A program made the position numbers and the translations under genes. From Hippopus hippopus (taxonomy: Eukaryota > Mollusca > Bivalvia > Cardiida > Cardiidae): a DNA stretch of 64,000 nt. Shown piece after piece: positions 25,201 through 37,200 of this stretch. Location of the stretch: contig OX328106.1 in assembly GCA_946811185.2 (NCBI GenBank), positions 46,574,311 to 46,638,310 of the forward strand, read 5' to 3'. The notes under the pieces were generated by a model. The model was not told the origin of the DNA. It did not search any database and saw nothing but the letters and a program-made list of their open reading frames with translations. The first letter of the stretch is position 1. The number at the start of each line of letters is the position of its first letter.

Positions 25201-28200
25201 CAGTCAGAGGCAAGTTAGAAAATCGGTTTTCTTGAGTTGCATTAAAGTCTTTGAAAAATTCAAAATTAATACATTCTTCAAAACCTGGTGTATTATTCAA
25301 TTCTTTTTGTTGTTGCTGTTATTGTATGTATGTGACTTTATTTTATATACTGAAATAAATTGTCTTCTCTACTTGCTATAAAGTTAATCTAACGAAGAGA
25401 TGATAAGCTCTGAAACGCTTTTGATTTGTATTTAAAAACCTGTCAAATAACAACCCTCGGGTAAAAAAAGGCTCCTTACTAAGGTCCAGACATGTCATAA
25501 AACAAAAGACTTTAAATATCAGATGCTGAAAGTCAGACCTCTTGTTTTTCTGTCACTTTGTATCCACTTATAGCCTCCTAAGGATACAGATATTTTTTTT
25601 AATTATTATTATTTCATTCTATTCAGTTCAATTCTTTTAATTTTGTTGATTTGATGAAGAGACCTTGCATACCTTAAAGTGTCAAGTCTTGTCACTGAAC
25701 CATTAGATTGTAACTATTTCATGTCCAGATCAGAAAGCTTTTCATATAGATATTTTGGAAAAAATAAAATATAAGTACTTAAATTTTAAAACTCTCTCTT
25801 TATTATTTCTAATAATGTTTTTATGTCCTGCTTAATTTATGGATTATTTATTTATGGACTAAAAGGAATTCCCCATTTATATTCATTTTTGCCCTGTTTT
25901 CCTTGTGATAAATTGGAAAATTGTGAATATGGAGCGATCTGTTTTTTAGGAACAAAATTGTCGGAACTTGTTACCGTATTTGAGTCAGAATGTAAATGTA
26001 TCTTCAGTGGTTGTCCTGACTCATTGGGTAATGAAGGAAAACCAAACAAGAGAATATGAACAAATAAATTTAAATGACTGTATTGTAGTTATACACCTAC
26101 TGGTGCGGGTAAAGCAAAGTCAGCAATAGAGGCAGCCAGAACCAAAAAGTCAAAGCTCATGTCATCTCAGAGAGAGGAAGAGGAATGCTTGCAGGCCATG
26201 CCAGATTGGTCACCAAGTCAGGCATCAAGAACTGAGTTGGAAAAACCACCACAGAGTAGGGAAGAAAGTGTAAGATTGGCATGAAATAGTTATCAATAAT
26301 GTTTCTAGTTTTTTGACAACCCTTGGTATGTTATGCTTTCAATGTAAAGCATAACCAGCTTACATGACTTGCATTATGATAGATAAGGATCATAAAATAG
26401 AAAAAGCAAGTGAATTGAGGATTTCTGTAACTTTTATTCACAGATTGAAATATTAATATGAGACACAGTTGAAGATTTTTAGAATTCAGTTTAGAATTCT
26501 AATACAAGTACTTAAGTTATTCTTGTAGTGTAAAATTTCGCAGCCATTTCTTGTATTTTTACCAAACAGCAAAATTTCAGTTTGTTTGTTTGTTTGTTTT
26601 TTGGAGTTTAACACTGTTTTAACACCTTCATATCACATCATATCACAGTGGCTAGTACATTTATGCATGTTTTTTCCTGGCTTTCTCACACCAGTACTGA
26701 CACAACTTTTTTTCCAAGCCACTGACTATTTGCTCACATACTTCAGGGGTAAGAGGCAAAAAATCGCCAGAAAGAAAATTTGCCGCAACCAGGTATCAAA
26801 CTTGCAACCACAAGGTCACAAGTCATATACGCTAACCTCTAAGCCACCTGGTGATGCATGAAATTTAGGACTGGACTGAATTGAAAAAAGAAATTCAGAC
26901 TAGACTGAAAACTTGTGCAGGCAAATTACATGTAGCTTAAGAGATGATTTTATCTTGAAATTGGCCAAAAAATTTTTAAGAGAAAAAGAAAAGCTTTTAC
27001 CCAATATTTTCTCCTTTTCTGACAATTTTTAAAATAAGTCTTCTTACTCGGTTGTCCAAACACAGGATTGTCTGGTAAAGGGTTAAGGAATAACTCCTTT
27101 CAATCTCAGGAAAAGGAAAAAAGAGAAGAGGCTTTAGCCAGGGATGAAATCTACAAAACTCCTACACCAACACCAGCTCATGACTCAACTTGGTTGCAAG
27201 TGCAAGAGCTTGAGGTTTGAATGTTTTTCAATTCTTTGCTTATTGGAATATACCATTTTAGTGTTATACATGTAATCATTAATTTGATTGGCATATTTAT
27301 CATATATCTTTCTCTTAATTAGCAAATGGTAAACATTTGTGTTGGGTTCCCTTTTTTAAAAAAATCTGACAATTATGTTTTGCTACTTCTTCAGCAACTT
27401 TTATTGAACCTGTTCAGTTCTGTCAAAGATTTTTAAAAAAAATGTAAAAATACAATACTTATAAATTTTTGGTATGATATTACAGTATTAGCAGATGGAC
27501 TTGGTCTTTCATTTTTACTTTAGAGATACATTTATTTGCATACTTTTATCAAGTGTCTATGATAACTGTCGCAAGAGAAATCATGGTAAACATGATGTTT
27601 GGAAATGAATAATGGCTCTTTTTTTTCCTCCTAATTGGCTTTATACAAATTCCAATTATTTACGAATATCATAAAGGGCAGCCTTTTTTATTTTTTCTGT
27701 AATTAAATTGTGGACTTCATGTATTGTTGTGTTTATATAGAACCCCCATAACATATCTCAAGAATTCTTTGAACTTGTAAGTAAACATCAACTTGCACAT
27801 TGTCAAGTTATAGTTGTATATAAATCTGTGAGTAATGTAGATATATTGTAAAAGTGTGAAGATTATCATGTGAACAAGTTATTTCTTTCTGTTTATAGCT
27901 GCCAAAATATGAAAGACTCATATACATGTATTTCGTAACTCCTTACCAAATGGAAAAATTTTCGACACACCAGAATTGAAAGCATTTGCAGATGACAAGT
28001 TTAATGTGGCTGAAATGATGAAATTTGTCTGTAAAAGCAGAAGAAAACATCATTGGACAAGGACGAAATGCTGGTCACCAGCATTTTCTCCTTTTCCCAC
28101 AATGTTTTTAAAAGGCGTCTTTCTCAGGGCCGTTAAAAATCGGGATTGTGTAGCACAGAGTTAATCCAATGCTTTCAGTTCATGGGGCTTGGAGGAAAAT

Positions 28201-31200
28201 TATCAAAAGCAGAAAAATATTTTACATCAGCTTAACCTATATTGTTGAAAAACGTGTACTACAAGTATTGACTGACATAAGTTGTAATAAATCTCTTTCA
28301 CTAACTTGTGCTTGTATGTTTAAAGTTAGAGTAGAGTAGATATTGTCTGTTCAACACATGTCAGGTTTATTATTTTCCATTTTGTTTGAAGTACCTGTAG
28401 GGAGAATTGAATGATAGTTAAAAGATATGTGTATCTAAAAAAAATAGAAGAAACAAAGAGACTATCAATTTTTGCCACATAGTTTGGCTTCTTCTCCATG
28501 CTGAAAATTCAACTGTTTCAATAAGTATATTGTATGTGGTACAATTAATTTTGCAGTCTGCAATATCGAAAATTACTGCATAGAATACTAACAAGTTGCA
28601 CAATTTTTAGAAGCAGTTTTGTACTTAGGACTCAAAAACCTAGGAATTCATGGTTTGGAAACACATATTCTTTGTTTATAGAGTATGTGGAGGCAGTAAA
28701 GTTTTATATATTTTTGCAAAGATATTTCTTGGGATGATATATCTAAATGATAATGAAATCAGCTTTATTGGTATTATATGGCTTGCAACACGCAAAAAGG
28801 GGCATTTGGACATTTGCGTAAAGTGTCGTCTCAGATCAGCCTGCGCAGTCCGCGCAGGCTAATTCGAGAGAGCACTTTACGTCTACATTAGATTTTGTTC
28901 TTCAGTAGACTTGCGCAAAACAGAAAATTACATAAAAACGGAAAGTGTCGTTTCGGATTAGACCGCGCAGGTTGATCCGTGACGACACTTTACGCAAATG
29001 TCCAAATGCCCCTTTTCACGTGTTGCAAGCCATATTTAGTTTATTAACTACATGCATGCTCTGAAAAATGAGATGTAAAGACTTAATAATTTTTCAATGG
29101 TATGACATGAATATAACAGAGAATGAGTATTTTGCCATATGATTTTTACAGTCATTTAAAGAAGAAGATAGACAGTATGCAGACACAAAGAGAAAATTGA
29201 GAGAGTCCATCAGAGACATGAGAAGAACTGTAAGTCATCAATCTAAAATTTTCTATTTGTGCATTAAGATTACACAAATATTGAAAATGATGCCCATCCA
29301 AGCATTCATCCAGTTGTCTGTCCATTCATCAATCCATTCATCCATCCATTAACCCACTCATGCATCCATCCATCTTGAGCAGTCTTTATCACCTGTATGT
29401 CTTCATGTCTATCCCTGGATATTAGACATTTGTGACGGCAATACTTTTTGTTGAACAAGCAGGTTCATTTACCCTTAGGCTGCTAAGCATGACTCAATAA
29501 CCTTTTGCGGACAGCAAAGATCAAGATCAGACTGCACAGAATGTGCAGTCTGATCTTGGATCTATACTGTCCGATAAGAAGATGTTTTTCTCCAAAAAAA
29601 TGAGTTTGAAGTAGCGACATTTGGGTTTTTACTATTGGCTTGAAAATTTCATTTAACTTATTTAGCAGTATAAAGGTCAATACTTCTGTTTTGAATTAAA
29701 CTTAACATTGGTTCAAATATGCCCCCCAATTGTACCAAAAGGGAAATATAAGTAGTATAAGACAAAGATTGTTTTAACCTGAAAAAGAAAAAAACTTGAT
29801 TGGTACACGTGAAAATGCATGTACAGCTGAGTATTGGGTTGTCAGTTAGGCCTATATCAAATTTTATTTTCAGCTCCAAGGAATGTTAAGGAAGAATGAG
29901 ACATTACCTGAGATAGAACAATTAAACAGACATGAATTTGACCTTGACATTGAAGAACAGATGAGGTTGCAGGCAGAAGCAGACCAGGAAGTTGAAAGGG
30001 TAATGTCTTTGCAAATGGAACACACACTGAAACACCAAATGATGCAAAAATAACAATTGTACATTGCATTGTAATCATTCTCTCAAAGGAATGCAATTTC
30101 TGAATGGCGTGATGAGTCGGAAAAACTGCAACTTTCTAGATTAAGAGAGCTATGTAGCATGGTTGGTGAACACTGGCACTGATTACTTTCAAGTTCGTTA
30201 CTTGTTCAGCTTATATTATATTTGTTTTTATTTTCCATGAAAATATAGCGGTTGAATTGTAATACAGTGCGTTCAACACATTACAGGTACTTCTAGGCTT
30301 GCTGCTTGCCTGTTTTGAAAATATTATGAGAAAAGAAGAAATAGAGGATATTTGTTTTTTATGGTGAAAGATCGAAATTTATTTCATCGAATGAACATCA
30401 TCGGTAATATTTTCACGAGTGGCGCACCCACGAGTGAAAATATTACCGATGATGTTCACGAGATGAAATAAATTTCAATCTTTCACCGTAAAAAAACAAA
30501 TATTCTATTTATTTCATGCTTTTAACCCTTTCTGGGGGGAACTTAATCAAAATCCTGTACAGTTCTCTTTGGTTTTCCCCGTGGCGTACCCCCTCCGCAT
30601 AGCAACGCATTACAATATTACGTCAAGCGCGAGAAATGTAAGGTAAATTACGTCATATTTCCATCTGGTTGTGAGGCACGCGCATTTTACCTAGGTAACT
30701 AGTGCGTAGGAACAACTGTTTCCGCCTTCAATTGAAGAGTCAGAATATAAAAATCGGTATTTTCACTGGTCGTAACCATGAAATATCGAAAAATATCTCA
30801 CTGATATTTCTCGATAACCTACCGGAAAGCATGAAATAAAATGCGATATTTGCACAATGTTTTCACATGTAATTTTAATTTGAGCCGTGCTCTGTGAAAA
30901 GAGGGCTTAATGCATCTGCGAAAAGTATCGACCCAGGCCAGTCTGCACAGTCTGCGCAGGCTGACCTGGGCCGAAACTTTTCGATACTGGTCAATTTTCT
31001 GTAAGTCAAAGGACCAGTCTACCTCATGATCAAGTTGGTTGTTCAAAAAGTGACTATTATGGATCCATAATTATGTGATGACTTGGGCTGGTTTCATGCA
31101 TCACGGAGATGCATTAAGCCCCTTTTTTATAGAGCATGGCTCATTTATATTTGTCTTCCATCATTTACAAGGACATTTGCAAAGGCATACAGAAATTTAA

Positions 31201-34200
31201 AAAGAGGTTCCATTCTCCTGCAGTTGAAAGCCTTGGAATACATTTTAGGAGGAGTAGGAGCGGCACTATGAAACAAGCCATTGCTCTTTTTCCAATAATA
31301 TTTTCTACACCGTTGAAAAACAATACGGTCATTTCATTCAAGTGATCGTAATATATTGCTTGATTTGTAACAGCGTTTAATAGGTCTACCCGTATTGTCT
31401 GTGCATCACAGGCGAGGTCATGCCTATACTTTGATTATGTAAAATTTGGCTTGTTAGTTGTTCATGTCATGGATTGATATTGTTTTAGGTGAGGGAAGAA
31501 ATAGAATTTGAGAATCTTGCTAAGATGTATCTGCGAGAAATGATCAAACGGGAATGCTGGGATGATATGGTTGTCAAAGGACGAGCTGTTCAGGTATACT
31601 TTGTGTTCAATAACAAAAGTTCATCTTCAACAAACATTGTCTTTGGCCTACAAAATACCATTATAAGGTGTCCACCACCTTATAATGAAGAGAAAAAACT
31701 TAATATTCAATGAATGCAAAAATAAAGTATAGAATACTAGAAAATTGAGTTAATAACTTTAAAGAAACTGGTTACCGGTATAATTGGTAATAAAAATATG
31801 CCACTAACCAGTAGAGTGTCTTATGGACAAAATAGAAGTATTCATCCTGCAAAAGGGATGCAGGAATCATGGCTGATATGTGTACAGCGTATATCCAAAA
31901 TTTGAGTGCACTCCAGAGGTTTTATCACTTTTTTGTTGCCTTTGTTGCCAATGTAGATTGATATCTGTAACAACCACAAGAAGAAGGCATTTGAAAACTT
32001 TTCTTGAAATGCTAGTAGCCAGCATTTTTATTCTCTTGTAGCTCAAAATTTTCTTCTACTTAACTCTGTACCAAACAACAAAGTTTTAGACTGGTCCAAA
32101 TTGAAAGGAGTTGCAGACGTCAAATGTGACTGAAAAATTAAAATTTGTTTTTGGAAGGGAAGAAAACATTGTGGGAAAAGGAGAAAATGCTGATTACCAG
32201 CATTTTCTCCTTTTCCCACAATGTTTTCAAAAGGCTTCTTTCTCAGGGTCGTTAAAAGTCAGGATTGTGTGGTAAAGGGTTAAAGGGAAATCCCATAATT
32301 AGGGCCATATTTAATTTGCTGTCTACGAATTCATTCAATATTGAAGAGTCTTAAAAGTTGTAATCACAAAAAGGATCAGTATGCCAAATACAAAAAATGC
32401 TAAAATAAAAATTATCCAGTCTTTGTCCTACATTACCAAATGTTTAGCGAGACATCTATACTAAGTTAACCTTTGACCACAAGAAAAAAATTTAGATTTG
32501 TCCAAACTGAAAGCATCTGCACACAACAAGTACAATGTGGCTTAAGTTATAGAAATTATCTTCAAAAGCATAGAAAAAGTGTGGGAAAAGGAGATAATGA
32601 TGGCTACTACAATTTTCTCCTAATCCAAGTTTCTTTTCAAAAAGCCTCTTCCACATTAGGTTGTTTATTGAAGGGTTTTAGTCTTATGTATCCATTATGT
32701 AATTGAGATGTTTCATCCCCATTTCATTAACAGGCTTTCAACTCTAACTTAGAAGTTAGCAACTTTCCCATGAGAGAGCGGGCACAGGAGACAATAAGGC
32801 TGTTGGATACAGTCACTAAACGCAGGCGAGTTGAGATTGCTGAAGCTATAGTAAGTCATCCTATATCTGTTTATCTTTCTATATAGCATATCAATATTTA
32901 TGTTCAGTATAGATGTCTTGTATTTACATGTAGCTCATAGGTCATAAGTTTTTAAATTTTGTATAACATAGATTTTCCTGTTTATGTATTTGTTGTATAG
33001 ATTGTATTATTTTTACCTTATCATAGGGGTTTTTATAGACATACATGTACTACTTTAAATACAACAACAAGTGATACAAAGATAAAGTATATAAAAAAAA
33101 AATGAAGGAATGTTTTTATACAGAGAGAGCATTGTAGGAGAAGGAGTAACAGTATTTTCTTTTTGCACAAAGTTTTCAAAAACATTTTACTGTAGAGACT
33201 TCAGACATTCTTTTTGTATGGTAATGGGTGAACATACGTAGAATGTACAGTAGAATTATGTCTCCCCCCGTCAGGGTCGGGAGACATATTGTTTTTCCCC
33301 GTGTGTCTGTCTGTCTGCTTGTCTGTCCGTCTGTCTGTCTGTCCGTCACAAATCATGTCCGCTCTATAACTCGAAAACCTTTTAAGATATTTTGATAAAA
33401 CTTCACACATTTGTAAAGCACCATGAGACAAAGTGTCATGCACAAGAACCATAACTCTGGCTTGTATATTTTTCGAGTTATTTCCCTTTGATTATTTTCC
33501 TTACTCATTTTACGTACAATTTCGTGTCCGCTCTATAACTCGAAAACCGTTAGAGATATCTTGATAAAACTTCATACATTTGTAAAGCACAATAAGATGA
33601 TGTGTCATGCACAAGAACCATAACTCTGGCTTGTATATTTCTTGAGTTATTTCCCTTTGATCATTTTCCATACAATTAAGTGGTCACTCTATAACTTGAA
33701 AACCATTTGAGATATTTTGATGAAACTTCATACATTTCTGAACCATAATGAGACGATGTGTCATGCACAAGAAACATAACTCTGGTTTGTATATTTTTTG
33801 AGTTATTTCCCTTGATTATTTTCCTTACTCATTTTACGTACAATTTCGTGTCCGCTCTATAACTCGAAAACCGTTAGAGATATCTTGATAAAGCTTCATA
33901 CATTTGTAAAGCACAATGAGATGATGTGTCATGCACAAGAACCATAACTTTGGCTTGTATATTTTTTGAGGTATTTCCCTTTGATCATTTTCCATACAAT
34001 TAAGTGGTCGCTCTATAACTTGAAAACCCTTTGAGATATTTTGATGAAACTTCATACATTTCTGAACCACAATGAGACGATGTGTCATGCACAAGAAACA
34101 TAATTCTGGTTTGTATATTTTTTGAGTTATTTCCCTTTGATCATTTTCCATACAATTTCATGTCTGCTTTATAACTTAAAAACCATTAGAGATATTTTAA

Positions 34201-37200
34201 TGAAACTTCATACAATAAGATGCACAGAACCATAACTCTGGTTTGTATATTATTTCAGTTATTTCCCTTCGATTATTTTACTTTATATCACATACTCATT
34301 TAGTTCGACTGACTAACTAACATTAACTTTCACAGCTTTCATCGTGTGTTTGCTCCTTGGAATCTGAACCACTGAAACTTGTATGAACTCACTTATCTAG
34401 GGTCACTCGGTCATGCAAGTGTGAATTCCATTGGTAATAGCCATCAGACTTGCTTACGTAATGTAAAAGGAACAGTGCATTCATTGGAGATTTAGGTGTA
34501 AAAAAAAAAAAAACCTGAGCTCTTGCCAGCTAAGATGATGGTTCAAGGTCTGTTCTTAGCTAAGAATCCACGACTCCTAATAACATAAGAAACATGCGGG
34601 AATATTACAGCTTTATATCTTTAACATACGGAGAACAGTACGTTTCTGTAAATCCAGGAAATTAAAAGTTGATTAAGCCGATGTACGATATGCAATGCTG
34701 TTTTAAGCCAGCGGGAGCGAAACATACCGATTATGGCCATATCATAGCATTTCTAACAGTTAATTGAACGTACCTCCTGTCCTAGAGTACAATCTGAATG
34801 TTGATGTGACAACAAAGGTAGCAGTTACAAGAAAGTAACGCTTAATCCAGCACATACTAGTATTACAATCCATACCGCTACTGCACTTAAATGTATATAG
34901 GACATGTGATTAAATAATACTGGAAACAAGGGGATTTTGATCAAAGGAACATCAAAATTCAAAAGAATGAATGTAAGAGGAGATTTTGAGATCTAGGATC
35001 ACGCCTTCAATAGGAACATGAGAAAAGTTTACATATGAACGATACAACAAGTTGTTTATGAATGAATAATCATGGTGGGAAGAGACACTATGATTCGGTG
35101 CGTTGAACGACATATACACATATCGGAATATCATATTTAAAGCCAAAGTGAGAAATAAACAGGCAGAAAAACTCTGTAGGAGTGGAAATAATGTTCTAGA
35201 AGGACCATTAGATGCAAATGTTTTCGTGCATCACAAAAGTAATTACAGCCAGGTATTCACACAGAATTGGTTGCATCACGTTTGAATGCCAAACTTCTTT
35301 TATATGGTTCTAGATATTCTAAACCAGAAGCAGCTGCTTGTGATGCATTTCTATTCACATGGTATAGTAAAAGTGTGTTATATATTCACTCCATTCAATT
35401 CATTTCCACGGATTCCGTTGGAAATTGAGGGAGAACATCTGAAAATCTTCACACCAATTCGGCAAATAGAAATCTGGGAGAAAATGTTATTAACTGTATC
35501 ATGGATTATCAATCCTTCTGACACCAAAAAGGGGGGAGACATCTGTTTTTAGCTCAACTGAGCACAAAGTGCTCATGGTGAGCTTTTGTGATCGTGCTCT
35601 GTCCGGCGTCCGTCATTCGTCGTCCGTCGTCAACTTTTACCTTGTGTACACTCTAGAGGCCACATTTTCAGTCCGATACTCATGAAAGTTGGTCAGAATG
35701 TTTGTCTCAATGATATCTCGGACGAGTTCGAAAATGGGTCATGTCGGGTTGAAAACTAGGTCACTAGGTCAAATCTTAGAAAAACCTTGTGTACTCTAGA
35801 GGCCACATTTTCAGTTCGATACTCATGAAAGTTGGTCTGAATGTTTGTCTTGATGATATCTTGGGTGAGTTCGAAAATGGGTCATGTTGGGTCAAAAACT
35901 AGGTCACTTGGTCAAATCTTAGAAAAACCTTGTGTACTCTAGAGGCCACATTTTCAGTCCGATACTCATGAAAGCTGGTCAGAATGTTTGTCTCAATGAT
36001 ATCTCGGACGAGTTTGAAAATGGGTCATGTCGGGTCAAAAACTAGGTCACTAGGTCAAATCTTACAAAAACCTTGTGTACGCTCTAGAGGCCACATTTTC
36101 AGTCTGATACTCATGAAACTTGGTCAGAATGTTTGCCTCGATGATATCTCGGACGAGTTCAAAAGTGGGTCATGTCGGGTTTAAAACTAGGTCACTAGGT
36201 CAAATCTTAGAAAAACTTTGTGTACGCTCTAGAGGCCACATTTTCAGTCCGATACTCATGAAAGTTGGTCAGAATGTTTGTCTTGATGATATCTCGGACG
36301 AGTTCAAAAAATTGATCATGCTGGGCCAAAACTAGGTCACTAGGTCAAATCGTAGAAAAACCTTGTGCACACTCTAGAGGCCACATTTTCAGTCCAATGC
36401 TCTTGAAAGTTGGTCAGAATGTTTGTCTTTATGATTTCTCGGACGAGTTCTAAAATGGGTCATGTCTGGTCAAAAAGTAGGTCACAAGGTCATATCTTAG
36501 AAAAACCTTGTGTACACTCTAGAGGCCACATTTTTGGTCCAAAACTCTTGAAATTTGGTCAGAATGTTTGTCTTGATGATATCTTGGACAAGTTTGAAAA
36601 TGGGTCATGTCAGGCAAAAAACTAGGTCACTGGGTCAAATCTTAAAAAAGACCTTGTGTACGCTCTAGATGTCACAGTTTCTTGAAAGTTGGTCAGAATG
36701 TTTTACTTGATGACATCTCACATGACTTCGAAAATTGGTCATGTTGGGTCAGAAACTAGGTCAGTAGTTCAAATCTTAGAAAAAACCTGTGTATGCTCTA
36801 TAGGCCACATTTTCTGTCCAATACGTATGAAAGGTGGTCAGGATCTTTGTTTTGATAATATCTACAATGGGAAAATTGGCTATGGTTAGATAAAAAGTAG
36901 GTCACTGAGAGAAATTCTAGAAAAAACTTGTGTATATGCTAGAGGCCAAATTTTCAGTCCAATAATTATGAAAGCTTAGTAAACTGTTTGTCATGATATC
37001 TCAAAAGAGATTGAAAATGGGTCATGTTTGGTCAAAAGACTCAGGTGAGCGACTTTAGGGCCATCATGGCCCTCTTGTTTTGTAGAAAAACAAGTTCTAG
37101 TTTTCTTTTAATTTTTTCCCACTTAGGTTCTAAAAAAAAAATGAACATAAAAAATTGGGAGAGAAGAGGAGAGAAAACGGAATATAAATTTTTGAAGATA

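Noticed and set aside
33303..33345. GTCTGTCCGTCTG run as a possible CRISPR-like or regulatory array
   Set aside because: Simple microsatellite at the head of an H element; no spacers.
33834..34151. 105-codon minus frame with repeated MENDQREI and FLCMTH segments
   Set aside because: It is a translation of the H3 tandem units. The same kind of phrase appears in the H4 array, where the DNA phrase AAATAACTCAAAGA is simply shared.
35984..36889. Series of plus frames with DDISDEF and SLGQIL
   Set aside because: Translation of successive ~144-bp H1 repeat units, not a repeat protein.
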